A stretch of 64,000 nt of DNA from CAVRAZ01 sp963719135 (GCA_963719135.1 CAVRAZ010000011.1:62001-126000); one strand, 5' to 3'; positions 55,708 through 64,000 are shown, numbered from the stretch's first letter. A program made the numbers and translations. Notes: generated by a model from the letters alone, not told the origin.

Positions 55708-56847
55708 TTACGGAACCTGTTGCAGCAGGCCCACATCTTTGACATCGATGGTCCCGCCGCCGCCGTTATCCAGCACCACGTCCACCGCATGCGCTACAGA
55801 CTGGTTGCCGGCCTCGCCCAGCAGCGCACCCTGGACGTAACCCGATTGCACATTGGCACTGAACCGGTCGGACGTCGAGATCAGATCGACACCCTTCACG
55901 ACACCCCCCGCGTCGAAATTGTAGGCCGGGTTCTGCCAGCTTCCCGACCACTCCGGCTGGCTGCCGAAATTCACGGTGATACTGGCCTGGGTGTCGGTAT
56001 GGCCGGACATGTTGCCGGTAAAGGTCGCGGAGACGTTGCCGGCGTTCAGTGCATCGAGCGTCGCCATGGAACTCGAGGTGCCCCAGGCGAATACGCCGGA
56101 GTTGGTATTATCCGGCGTCTGGTTGGTGGTATTGCCGTGCCGCCAGAGGCCGGCTGCCTGGTCGATGTTGCCGGTCGCATCGGGACCGCCCTTCACCACG
56201 ATCAGCAGCGACTCAACGTCGCCCGCCGTGCCGCGGTAACGCGCCGGGCCGGGCGTGTCCACGCGCTGCATGTTGCCGACCGACATCAGCTCGCCGCTGC
56301 CGCCCGGATCGACGGTGAACTGGCTGCCGTCGGCCGCCATGGCGTAGGGCACCACCTGTGACGCGCTGGTGTCAGCAGGCTGCGCCACGAGACCGGGGGC
56401 AACGGTCGCGAATCCGCATCCGGCGCCCGGCGTGCAGGACGCGAGGGGCAGCGGGGATTCCTCGGGGCCGCCAGGTCCGTTACCCGAATATTGATCGGGC
56501 CTCAGATTATTGGGTCCGTCCGCGAGCACGATCGGGCCGCCGGCAGGGCCGGCAGCCGGCGCCAGGGACGCCCAGGGACCCCAGCACTGGACCGAGTCCG
56601 CCGCACCCGGCGCGGCGCAGGGATCGGTGGCCGCGGCGGCCGGCTGTGGATTTGGAACGACAGATTCGGCGGCAAGCACTTCCTTGCACGCATCGACCAG
56701 GGCCTGCGGCACCAACGTCGGGTCCGCGGCCCATCGGCGCAGGATATCCTCGCAATCGTGCTTGTTCAGCGTCAGCCCGCCGGCGAAGGCGGCATTCAGC
56801 CCAAGTAACGAAACCAGTAAAGCGGCTATGGTCAAAAATCGGTTCAT
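55708..56847 (-). CDS. Secreted protein with C-terminal TbpB-like barrel, probable Slam cargo
   Basis: A 379-residue exported protein with ATG 56847 (MNRFLTIAALLVSLLGLNAA) and signal to about 22. It lacks a lipobox. A Pro/Ala/Gly-rich central region is followed by a C-terminal ~110 residues with alternating strands, VSATFTGNMSGHTDTQASIT, VNFGSQPEWSGSW and FSANVQSGYVQGALLGEAGN. This resembles the eight-stranded TbpB/HpuA-type barrel that targets cargo to Slam (DUF560) translocons. The next gene upstream on the same strand encodes such a translocon, supporting a cargo-transporter pair. Barrel assignment is by pattern only. Confidence 0.6.
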   Translation of the reverse strand: MNRFLTIAALLVSLLGLNAAFAGGLTLNKHDCEDILRRWAADPTLVPQALVDACKEVLAAESVVPNPQPAAAATDPCAAPGAADSVQCWGPWASLAPAAGPAGGPIVLADGPNNLRPDQYSGNGPGGPEESPLPLASCTPGAGCGFATVAPGLVAQPADTSASQVVPYAMAADGSQFTVDPGGSGELMSVGNMQRVDTPGPARYRGTAGDVESLLIVVKGGPDATGNIDQAAGLWRHGNTTNQTPDNTNSGVFAWGTSSSMATLDALNAGNVSATFTGNMSGHTDTQASITVNFGSQPEWSGSWQNPAYNFDAGGVVKGVDLISTSDRFSANVQSGYVQGALLGEAGNQSVAHAVDVVLDNGGGGTIDVKDVGLLQQVP

Positions 56848-57142
56848 CGATCGGCTCCCCCGGCAACTTATTGTTGTCGCTATTCTCATCATACTAGCAA
56901 AGCCTGTTCCAGGAAATATATGTTTTTATATTTCAACGGGATACAGAGCATCACAATCAACTAACATGGACTTATGTAAATAACCCCGACAGCAATACCC
57001 GGGTTACTCGCGCACCTTCAAACTATCCGAAGGATTTTCAAATATTTATAAAGCCATCCGGCCGGCCGCCCATGTGTAAATAAGATCGACACATTTGCCC
57101 TGCGCCCTATGAACATTGGCCTCGCTATTGGCGCGAACGATG
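56848..57142. other. AT-rich control region between Slam and cargo genes
   Basis: Clearly more AT-rich than the surroundings (for example AAATATATGTTTTTATATTT near 56920). No gene. It probably carries the promoter of the cargo gene and the end of the Slam transcript. Confidence 0.45.
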
Positions 57143-58459
57143 CTAAAAGCTGCGCGACAGTCCCAGACTGAACTGATCCCGGTCATAGTCGTAAATCGGG
57201 ACGTTGGAATCGTTCTTCGTGTGCGTCCAGTTGCCCGACAGCGCCCATTTGCTCAGCAGCCCTGACTTGATGTTGTGTTGGAAACCGACGATGTACCGGT
57301 ACTCGTCCTCGTCACGCGGGTTCGGGAAGCCCGGCTCGCCGCCTTCGAACTGGAAATTGCGATACCCGATGCGGGCGAACACCGACCCGTTGGTCCAGGC
57401 CTGAGCGACCACCCCCAGGAACAGGTCCGGCCCGTCGCAGGCAAAGCGTTCGGCATCGTCGTCCGTATCGAACCAGAAGTAGCCAGCACCGCCCTTGACC
57501 GCAAGCTTCTGCCCGAGGAAGTACTGGCCGAGCGTGGCGCCGATCCACTTGTACCAGCCTTCGCGCACGCTGTCGCGATCCCTGTTGTACGCGCGCCGCG
57601 TCAATACGCCCTCGAGGCCGAACTCCGTCGCGTCGCCGAACTGCCAGGTGATCGCCGGATTCAGACTCGTGAAGAAGGCCAGGCGGCCATCCCCCAGCCA
57701 GATCTGATCGCCCTGCAAGCCGATCGAAGCACGCCAGTGACGCGGCACCACCCACACCGGACCGGTGCGCGCCGTCAACACACCGAGGTTGAAATCGGTC
57801 TCGTCGAGGTAGCGGCGGTAGTAACCGTTCAGCGAACTCTGCCAGAGGATCAAGCCGCTGTGCTCGCCCCAGTCGAAGCGATAGCCGGGATTGTAGGTGT
57901 GAGTCACGCCGGGGTTGATGACCGCGGCGAAGTCGTGGTGATTTTTCTCGACGGAAAAGCGCGTACCGCCTATTTCGATGACGTCCTGATTGGGGCCGAC
58001 GTTGACGTTGGTGTCATACATCATGCCGACATACAGCGACGGCGTCCATTTCTGGCGGACGCCGAATTCCTTTTCGTCCTCGTCGATCTGTGCCAGAAAC
58101 GCCAGCACCGTGGTGCGCACCGACGCGGGCGTATTGGGATCGTCGAGAACACGCTGTGCTTCGCGGCGTGCGCTGTCGTAATCCATCGAAAGATACTGGG
58201 CACGCGCAAGTTCGAGGCGCGCCCGGTGCATGCTGGGATTGCTGGTCAATATGCCGTCGAGCAGCGTGCGCGCCGTCTTCAACCGGTCTTCGTCGATCGC
58301 CTGCAGAGCGGCGGCGAACTGCTGCTGTTCGACCTCGGTTCCGGCGCTCGTGCCGGGCGCCAACATCAGAAGCCCCGGCAACCACGCCGGCGCGAGAACG
58401 AACCACGCAAGAGACCAGCCAGGCCGGCGTTTGTTCTTGCCAACTTTTTCTTGAATCAT
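57143..58459 (-). CDS. Slam/DUF560 outer-membrane translocon (type XI secretion-like)
   Basis: A 438-residue outer-membrane protein starting at ATG 58459 (MIQEKVGKNKRRPG), preceded by GGTGAGAAGC; an upstream GTG at 58468 is possible. A signal segment leads into a TPR-like N-domain (about 45-130: AALQAIDEDRLKTARTLLDG, ARLELARAQYLSMDYDSARR). A beta-barrel follows (about 140-438; KWTPSLYVGMMYDTNVNVGP, HHDFAAVINPGVTHTYNPGY), ending in a terminal Phe (LGLSRSF). This domain order defines surface lipoprotein assembly modulators. It probably exports the adjacent TbpB-like protein. Confidence 0.8.
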   Translation of the reverse strand: MIQEKVGKNKRRPGWSLAWFVLAPAWLPGLLMLAPGTSAGTEVEQQQFAAALQAIDEDRLKTARTLLDGILTSNPSMHRARLELARAQYLSMDYDSARREAQRVLDDPNTPASVRTTVLAFLAQIDEDEKEFGVRQKWTPSLYVGMMYDTNVNVGPNQDVIEIGGTRFSVEKNHHDFAAVINPGVTHTYNPGYRFDWGEHSGLILWQSSLNGYYRRYLDETDFNLGVLTARTGPVWVVPRHWRASIGLQGDQIWLGDGRLAFFTSLNPAITWQFGDATEFGLEGVLTRRAYNRDRDSVREGWYKWIGATLGQYFLGQKLAVKGGAGYFWFDTDDDAERFACDGPDLFLGVVAQAWTNGSVFARIGYRNFQFEGGEPGFPNPRDEDEYRYIVGFQHNIKSGLLSKWALSGNWTHTKNDSNVPIYDYDRDQFSLGLSRSF

Positions 58460-58533
58460 GCTTCTCACCCGGTTACCTTTACTCCGCTTATGCGCAGGTG
58501 CTCGATTCTAAAGGACATCCGGTTACTACTCAA

Positions 58534-59193
58534 TTGACCGCTTTCTCCCTAGGTGGCTGCTGCGCGCGCCGGACCCTGTCGGGCTGGTTCATGCTGGTCT
58601 GGCTTGCACCGCTGACGGCATTCGCATTTCCCACCGACCTGTTCGGTTCCACCCAGACCCAGCAGGCCGACATTCGGGTTTTTCCACAGTGGATACAGGT
58701 ACTTGAACGTCACCTGCGGGAAGACGTCGTGGACGGCGACTGCAGCGATCCAAAGTTCAACCGCTGCCACCTCGCCCAATGGATGGCCTTTCTGAAGTCC
58801 ATCAAGAGCCTGCCGCGCGACCAGCAGCTCGAAAGCGTCAACCGGTATGCGAACAACATGCATTACATTCTCGACATCGAAAACTACGGGGTCGAGGATT
58901 ACTGGGCGATTCCACGCGAGTTTCTGCTCAAGGGCGGGGACTGCGAGGACTATGCCATCACCAAACTGTTTTCACTGCGCTGGTTGAACTATCCGATCGA
59001 TGACCTGCGCCTTGTGGTGCTGCAGGACACCAATCTGCGCGTTCCGCACGCGGTGCTCGCGGTCGCCCGCGGAAACGATATCGCGATCCTCGACAACCAG
59101 ATCAGTGAAGTGGTCTCGCACCACGATATCGTGCACTACCGCCCGGTGTATTCTGTCAACGAAGCGCACTGGTGGATCCACGTGCCCAAATGA
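58534..59193 (+). CDS. LapG-type periplasmic cysteine protease (BTLCP)
   Basis: Bacterial transglutaminase-like cysteine protease, the family that cleaves large surface adhesins to release biofilm cells. The start is uncertain: TTG 58534 or ATG 58591, followed by a hydrophobic signal (MLVWLAPLTAFAFP). Counting from 58534, the triad is C137 (GGDCEDYAITK), H172 (RVPHAVLAV) and D187 (ILDNQ). The calcium-binding region DGDCSDPKFNRCH is also present. At about 219 residues it is a normal length. It overlaps the next gene by four bases (ATGA). No LapA-like adhesin is in the window. Confidence 0.9.
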   Translation: MTAFSLGGCCARRTLSGWFMLVWLAPLTAFAFPTDLFGSTQTQQADIRVFPQWIQVLERHLREDVVDGDCSDPKFNRCHLAQWMAFLKSIKSLPRDQQLESVNRYANNMHYILDIENYGVEDYWAIPREFLLKGGDCEDYAITKLFSLRWLNYPIDDLRLVVLQDTNLRVPHAVLAVARGNDIAILDNQISEVVSHHDIVHYRPVYSVNEAHWWIHVPK

Positions 59194-61259
59194 ACGCCTC
59201 TGCGCACCCGCACGCGTCACGGACACCGTCGGTCGCGGCCGGGATCGTCGTACTGGTGCTGCTGATCGGTCTTGGCGCATTCCTGATCAACCTCTACATC
59301 ACCCAAGAGCGCGAGCGGGACCTGCATCAGTGGGAGTCCAGGCTGAGCCTGGTGGCGGACACGCGGATGGATGCCATCGAACGCTGGATCGGGCAGCGCT
59401 TCGACGATCTGAACGAACTGGCCAACAACGCCTCGCTGCAACTCTATCTGTGGCAGGTCGAGCAATCAACCGGGCACGAGACGTCCGATGCCGAGCCCGC
59501 TCAACTGACCTATCTACGCAATCTGCTGCTCGCAACGGCGGACCGCGCCGGCTATGTATCGAAGGACACGCCGCGCATACCCGCCGATCTGCCGCAGACA
59601 CAGGTGACCGGCCTGGCGTTGCTGGATACCGAATTGCATACGGTGGCCGCCACCCCCGGCCTGCCGGAAGCCGGCAAGGTGCTGCGCGCGGCCGCCGAGC
59701 AGGCGCTCAAGTCCGGCCGGCAACAGCTCAGCGACCTGGCTCTCGACAATGAGGATCGCACCGTGATCGCCTTTGCGGTGCCGGTAACCGCCGTGCTCGG
59801 CGCCAAGCCCAGCCGGCCGACCCCGGTCGGCGTCGTGCTCGGCATCCGCAACGCCGATCGGGACCTGCTGCCGCTGCTGCACCAGGGCGCCTCGTTCGCG
59901 GAACACAGCGAGGCGCTGCTGCTCGAACAACGCGACAACAGCGTCGTCTATCTGTCGCCCGGCGAGGACGGGACCAAACCGACCCGGCGCGTGCTGCCGC
60001 TGGACCGGCCGGCGCTGGGCGCCGCCCGCGCGGTGCTCGCTCCGGGCGGCTTCGGTCGATTCGAGAACTACCGCGGCAATCCGGTACTGCAGGTCAGCCG
60101 CAGATTGGAATCGACGCCCTGGATCCTGGTGCAGCAGGTCGACGCCGACGAGGCGCTGAAGGAATCCAACGATCACCGCCGGTTCCTGATCACCACGCTG
60201 TCCCTGCTGTTGCTCGCGGTCGCCGCTCTGGCCGTCGCGGCCTGGCGCCATGGCAGCAGCGTCAGGGCTCAACAACAGGCGCACGAGCTGCGGGAAAAGG
60301 CGCTGAAACTGCAAAAGCAGACCGAGCTGCTGCACGCGGTCACCGACAACATCGACACCGTCACGCTGCTGCTCAGCCAGGACCAGCACGTCCTGTTCGG
60401 CAATCAGTCGGCGGCCGCGGCCGCGGGCAGCACGCTGCCGGCAATCATCGGCAACCCTCTGGCCGCCACGCTCGGCCAGGCGGTGGCGCGCGAGCTGGAG
60501 CAGGGTATCGAAGCGGCGCGCAACGCCGGCAAATCGATCTGGCGCGTGGTCAGCCTGCCGCTCGGCGAACAGGCGCGCGTCTACCGCGCGGGCTTCATCC
60601 CGATAGCGCGCATCGGCCGGCACGAGAACCCGCTGCTGGTCGTGCTCACCGACATCACGCCGCTGCAGCAGATGCAACAGCGTCACGCCAGCCTGCTGCG
60701 CAACCTCGTGTCGACCCTGGTGCACGTCGTCGATCTGCACGACCCCTACTCCGCCGATCATTCGGAACGCATGGCCGAAGTGGCCAACGCCATCGGACGC
60801 GAACTGCGTCTCGGCAGGAGCGACCGCCAGACGCTGGACCTCGCCGCGACGCTGGCCAATCTAGGCAAGATCATGATTCCGAAGCAGGTGCTGATCAAGA
60901 CCGAGCCGCTGACCGACGCCGAACAGGCACTGGTGCGGACACACGTACACCACGGAATCGAATTGCTGGAGAAACTCGATTTCGAGGGGCCGGTGCTCGA
61001 AACCATCGCGCAGAAACAGGAACTGCTCGACGGCAGCGGCTATCCGCACGGACTGCACGGCGGTGAAATGACGCTGACCGGCCGGATTCTCTCGGTCGCC
61101 AACGCCTTCGTCGCGCTGACCAGTTCGCGCGCCTACCGCGAAGGCGTGTCGCCGCAGCAGGCGGTGAACGAACTGATGAAGAACGCCGACGTGTTGTACG
61201 ACCGGCAGGTGCTCGCGGCGCTGTTCCACATCGTGGAAAACCGCAAGACTTGGCTTTGA
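59190..61259 (+). CDS. Membrane sensor with PAS-like and catalytically dead HD-GYP domains
   Basis: A 689-residue inner-membrane receptor, ATG 59190 overlapping the LapG-type stop codon. TM1 is about residues 15-37. A periplasmic sensor of about 290 residues (Cache-like) runs to TM2 at about 331-352. A PAS-like segment (about 365-490) and an HD-GYP fold (about 498-689) follow. The HD-GYP domain keeps DHSERM, RTHVHHG and DGSGYP. The HD dyad, however, is AN (LANLGK), the HHE pair is QKQE, and the later Asp residues are replaced (VANAFVALTS). It should not hydrolyse c-di-GMP but could still bind a ligand. I infer a LapD-like control role for the coupled protease. Confidence 0.85.
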   Translation: MNASAHPHASRTPSVAAGIVVLVLLIGLGAFLINLYITQERERDLHQWESRLSLVADTRMDAIERWIGQRFDDLNELANNASLQLYLWQVEQSTGHETSDAEPAQLTYLRNLLLATADRAGYVSKDTPRIPADLPQTQVTGLALLDTELHTVAATPGLPEAGKVLRAAAEQALKSGRQQLSDLALDNEDRTVIAFAVPVTAVLGAKPSRPTPVGVVLGIRNADRDLLPLLHQGASFAEHSEALLLEQRDNSVVYLSPGEDGTKPTRRVLPLDRPALGAARAVLAPGGFGRFENYRGNPVLQVSRRLESTPWILVQQVDADEALKESNDHRRFLITTLSLLLLAVAALAVAAWRHGSSVRAQQQAHELREKALKLQKQTELLHAVTDNIDTVTLLLSQDQHVLFGNQSAAAAAGSTLPAIIGNPLAATLGQAVARELEQGIEAARNAGKSIWRVVSLPLGEQARVYRAGFIPIARIGRHENPLLVVLTDITPLQQMQQRHASLLRNLVSTLVHVVDLHDPYSADHSERMAEVANAIGRELRLGRSDRQTLDLAATLANLGKIMIPKQVLIKTEPLTDAEQALVRTHVHHGIELLEKLDFEGPVLETIAQKQELLDGSGYPHGLHGGEMTLTGRILSVANAFVALTSSRAYREGVSPQQAVNELMKNADVLYDRQVLAALFHIVENRKTWL

Positions 61260-61296
61260 AAAATGAAAAAGGGGTCTGAAAAAGGGTACTGACCCG

Positions 61297-61437
61297 AATG
61301 GCACTTGCTTAACTCTGAATTCAGGGGTTTCGTCATTCCGGCGAAGGCCGGAATCCAGGAAAACTACCACTATTGTAGATTCTGGATCCCGGCCTTCGCC
61401 GGGATGACGGCAGTTCTGGGCTTAAGTAAGTGCCATT
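61297..61437. mobile_element. 141-bp MITE-like element, copy B
   Basis: Same ends, length and interior as 38786-38926, with two substitutions (A to G within the left terminal repeat and C to T in the centre). Flanks are direct copies of GGGTACTGACCC on both sides, which looks like a duplicated target or a composite unit. It is inserted between the HD-GYP gene and pssA. Confidence 0.85.
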
Positions 61438-61563
61438 GGGTACTGACCCCTTTTTCGAGCGACCCCTTTTTCGACCCCTTTTTCATGGTTCGGGAGCGAG
61501 GCCTGAGCCGTGGTCTCCGCCGGCTGACCTCGACGGCAGATTCTCAAAGATGCCGAGCGGAGG

Positions 61564-62349
61564 TTACTCGTCTTCCACAGACGAAGACCGCTTTCGTTTC
61601 CGCCGGCGATATAGGGAGAACAACGGCCCCGACATCACGTAGATCAGGAAACCGAAGAACAGCACGCTCGGCGGGTCGGTTGAGATCACCACGAAGATCA
61701 TCACCACGATCAGCACGGCGAAGAACGGCACGCGGTTCGTGAAATCGACTTCCTTGAAGCTGTAATACCGCGCACTGCTCACCATCAGAATACCCATGGC
61801 CGCCGCAAGCACCGCGCCGACCAGCCACATATCGTCGCCCCGAATGCCGTGATCGGAGCAGAACCAGACCAGGCCGACCAGCACGGCCGCCGCCGACGGA
61901 CTGGGCAGGCCGATGAAAAAGCGTTTGTCGCTCACCGCCACCTGGGTGTTGAACCGCGCCAGCCGCAGGGCCGCGCCCGCCGTGTACATGAATGCCGACA
62001 GCCAGACCATCTTCTGCCACACCCAGCTCTTGTCCATCGATCCGCCCACAGACCATTCGAACACGATCAGGGACGGTGCGAGACCGAAGCAGACCATATC
62101 CGTCAGGCTGTCGTACTCGACGCCGAAATCGCTCTGGGTGTGGGTCAGGCGCGCAACGCGTCCGTCGATGCCGTCCATGATCATCGCGATGAACACGGCG
62201 ATCGCGGACACCTCGAAACGCTGGCTCATGGAAGCGACGATTGCGTAAAAACCTGCAAACAGACCCGCGGTGGTGAAAAGATTGGGCAGCAGATAAACGC
62301 CGCGCCGCGGTTTCGCTTCGGGCGGCTGCTGCGATTCCGGCGTGTCCAT
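61564..62349 (-). CDS. pssA: CDP-diacylglycerol-serine O-phosphatidyltransferase
   Basis: Makes phosphatidylserine, the precursor of phosphatidylethanolamine. It is an inner-membrane protein of 261 residues with several helices. The CDP-alcohol phosphotransferase motif reads MDGIDGRVARLTHTQSDFGV then EYDSLTD (D-G-x2-D-G-x2-A-R-x8-G-x3-D-x3-D). The acidic/basic tail YRRRKRKRSSSVEDE is cytosolic. It directly follows psd on the same strand. Confidence 0.95.
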   Translation of the reverse strand: MDTPESQQPPEAKPRRGVYLLPNLFTTAGLFAGFYAIVASMSQRFEVSAIAVFIAMIMDGIDGRVARLTHTQSDFGVEYDSLTDMVCFGLAPSLIVFEWSVGGSMDKSWVWQKMVWLSAFMYTAGAALRLARFNTQVAVSDKRFFIGLPSPSAAAVLVGLVWFCSDHGIRGDDMWLVGAVLAAAMGILMVSSARYYSFKEVDFTNRVPFFAVLIVVMIFVVISTDPPSVLFFGFLIYVMSGPLFSLYRRRKRKRSSSVEDE

Positions 62350-62350
62350 G

Positions 62351-62974
62351 TTACTTGTGCACCAGGGTCGCCACCACGGTGGACCCTGCTTTCAGTCGGG
62401 AACCCGATTCGACGGCGAGCCGGCTGTTCTCGGGGAGAAACATTTCGACGCGTCCCCCGAACCGGATATAGCCGCAGCGCTGACCCTGGCCGACCTTGTC
62501 GCCGATGCCGACGCTGCACCGCGGAACACTGTTCATTGGACCGCGATACATGGTCACCACCAGATCGTCGTTTTCGTCGGTCTTGATCCAGACGCCGTGC
62601 GGTCTGCGCGTCGCGCCGTCGTACGGGCAGTCCTTGATGTCGATCACCTTGCCCTCGACCGGGCTGCGCGTACTGAACACGCCCCAGTGATTCATGTCGA
62701 TGACGATGTGCGCAGCCGTGCGGTCCAGATAGGGGTCGGCGATGACATCGACCTGGGAAATGACGCCGTCGGCCGGACTGACGATTGCCAGCGGTATCGA
62801 CGAGACATCGCGGTTCGGATCGCGGAACAGAAACACCAGCCCCAGACAGAGCAGCCACAGGGGAATCGACCAACCGAAGCCGGAAAAATGCCAGACCGCC
62901 GCCGCCGTTCCGCCAAGGACGGCGACCGGCAGCCAGCCGGGCTGAGAGAAATAGGGATATTTGCGTCTTGCCAT
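62351..62974 (-). CDS. psd: Phosphatidylserine decarboxylase, short (archaeal-type) proenzyme
   Basis: Decarboxylates phosphatidylserine to phosphatidylethanolamine. It is a 207-residue proenzyme with two N-terminal helices (about 10-50) and conserved FRDPNRDV, SPADGVISQVD and NHWGVFSTRSPVEGKV. The self-cleavage site is AGSTVVATL near the C-terminus: Ser198 becomes the pyruvoyl group, leaving a ten-residue alpha chain. One base separates it from pssA, so the two enzymes that make PE are one transcriptional unit. Confidence 0.95.
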   Translation of the reverse strand: MARRKYPYFSQPGWLPVAVLGGTAAAVWHFSGFGWSIPLWLLCLGLVFLFRDPNRDVSSIPLAIVSPADGVISQVDVIADPYLDRTAAHIVIDMNHWGVFSTRSPVEGKVIDIKDCPYDGATRRPHGVWIKTDENDDLVVTMYRGPMNSVPRCSVGIGDKVGQGQRCGYIRFGGRVEMFLPENSRLAVESGSRLKAGSTVVATLVHK

Positions 62975-63096
62975 AGATGAAGATCAACGGCCGTGAATTA
63001 CGAACCCTAAAGCGTGCCAACAGTCATCCCTGAAACCCGTCTTTCGCGTCCAGCGCCGTAAATGCACGGAGCCCGCTGTGCGGCCTCCGTGTCCTG

Positions 63097-64000
63097 CTAG
63101 TTTACCCTGGTATCGACGATCTTGTTCTTGCCGATCCACGACATCATGCCGCGCAGCCGCTCGCCCACCGTCTCGATGGGATGCTCTCGACCAAGACGGC
63201 GCTTGCACTTGAGCGTCGCGGCGCCCGCCTGGTTTTCCAGTATGAACTCCCTTGCAAATTCGCCGTTCTGTATCTCGGTCAGAATGCGCTTCATCTCGCG
63301 CTTGGTCTCCTCGGTGATGATGCGCGGGCCGCGCGTCAGATCGCCGTACTCGGCAGTGTTGGAGATGGAATAACGCATGTTGGCAATGCCGCCCTCGTAC
63401 ATCAGGTCGACGATCAGCTTGAGTTCGTGCAGACACTCGAAATAGGCCATCTCGGGCGCATACCCGGCTTCGGTAAGCGTCTCGAAACCCGCCTGGACCA
63501 GCGCCGTCGCGCCACCGCACAACACGGCCTGCTCGCCGAACAGATCCGTTTCGGTCTCCTCGCGGAAGTTGGTTTCGATGATGCCGGCCCGGCCGCCGCC
63601 GTTGGCCGAGGCATACGACAGGGCGATGTCTTTCGCCTTGCCGCCGGCGTTCTGATAGACCGCGATCAGCGACGGCACGCCGGCGCCCTGCGTAAAGGTG
63701 CTACGCACCAAGTGACCCGGCCCCTTCGGCGCGATCATGATCACGTCGAGATCGGCGCGCGGCTCGATCTGACCGAAGTGCACATTGAAGCCGTGCGCGA
63801 ACGCGAGCACGCCGCCTTTCTTGATGTTGGGCTCGACCTTATCGCGGTACAGCGCCGCTTGGTGCTCGTCCGGCGCCAGGATCATGACCAGATCGGCCTG
63901 CTTCACCGCTTCCTCGACCGATTTGACGGTCAGCCCGGCGTTTTTCGCCTTGGCTTCCGAAATCGATCCGGCGCGCAACCCTACCGTGACGTTGACGCCG
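63097..64000 (-). CDS. ilvC: Ketol-acid reductoisomerase, class I (5' end outside window)
   Basis: NADPH-dependent second step of valine/isoleucine synthesis. The gene enters from the right edge (first visible residues VNVTVGLRAGS), so the start and the GxGxxG nucleotide loop are missing. Present are VMILAPDEHQAALYRDKVEP, FAHGFNVHFGQI, the metal-site segments ETETDLFGEQAVLCGG and FECLHELKLIVDLMYEGGI, and a class I (short) C-terminus ending KNKIVDTRVN. It is upstream of psd-pssA, the usual branched-chain/phospholipid gene order. Confidence 0.96.
   Translation of the reverse strand, partial: GVNVTVGLRAGSISEAKAKNAGLTVKSVEEAVKQADLVMILAPDEHQAALYRDKVEPNIKKGGVLAFAHGFNVHFGQIEPRADLDVIMIAPKGPGHLVRSTFTQGAGVPSLIAVYQNAGGKAKDIALSYASANGGGRAGIIETNFREETETDLFGEQAVLCGGATALVQAGFETLTEAGYAPEMAYFECLHELKLIVDLMYEGGIANMRYSISNTAEYGDLTRGPRIITEETKREMKRILTEIQNGEFAREFILENQAGAATLKCKRRLGREHPIETVGERLRGMMSWIGKNKIVDTRVN

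Overview
This is a GC-rich window from a Gram-negative chromosome, most likely a gammaproteobacterium near the sulfur-oxidising Chromatiales, Acidiferrobacterales or Thiohalobacter-type lineages. The support is the gene neighbourhoods (pcnB-folK-dNK-panB-panC, lptFG divergent from pepA-holC-valS, orn next to rsgA, ilvC-psd-pssA), lipopolysaccharide-export genes, three DUF2173 paralogues, and PEP-CTERM/exosortase-type surface genes. The taxon is inferred from gene content only.

Layout. 0-7.5 kb: a signalling block with a PP2C phosphatase (cut by the left edge), a Tat-exported superoxide-reductase-like protein, an adenylate cyclase-FHA protein, a frameshifted GH63/MGH1-type glucosidase, an FHA protein with a decayed cyclase domain, and a Sel1-trypsin protease. 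7.7-12 kb: redox and repair genes (phosphodiesterase, twin CDGSH protein, msrA, thioredoxin-HEAT protein, radical SAM protein, EncFtn-type ferritin). 12-17.5 kb: DMT transporter, orn, M48 peptidase, cytochrome c, phhB, rsgA, esterase. 17.7-25.5 kb: sparse, with small membrane proteins, a flavin halogenase-like enzyme, a DUF418 protein, a cluster of decayed genes at 22.7-23.7 kb, a GST and a PGDYG protein. 25.7-39 kb: tRNA-Ser, mltF, panC/panB/dNK/folK/pcnB, tRNA-Glu, three DUF2173 genes, RDD protein, lptG/lptF, pepA, holC. 39-45 kb: valS, then an accessory pocket with a secreted protein, an Hsp90-like gene remnant and a HigBA toxin-antitoxin. 45-53 kb: a repetitive peptidoglycan-binding protein, TIGR03790 protein, prfC, rimI, a uracil-DNA glycosylase and leuA. 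53.5-61.3 kb: cell-envelope and surface block with an L,D-transpeptidase, a VPLPA-CTERM protein, a TbpB-like cargo with its Slam/DUF560 transporter, and a LapG-type protease translationally coupled to a membrane receptor with a dead HD-GYP domain. 61.5-64 kb: pssA, psd and ilvC (cut by the right edge).

How the genes work together. The left block reads as Ser/Thr phosphorylation control (phosphatase plus phosphothreonine-reading FHA proteins), with the kinase presumably just outside the window. The 53-61 kb block reads as a surface and adhesion module, and its LapG/dead-HD-GYP pair looks like an alternative to the classical LapG-LapD c-di-GMP switch. This is the most interesting system seen here.

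Sequence quality or decay. At least five single-base indels break otherwise well-conserved genes (glucosidase, panB twice, lptF, higB), and three of them fall inside the hexamer CGAACG. Because panB and lptF are normally indispensable, some of these may be sequence errors. The nonsense codons and the truncated gene at 22.7-23.7 kb look more like real decay. Several dispersed repeat families are present, including two 141-bp MITE-like elements that differ at only two positions.
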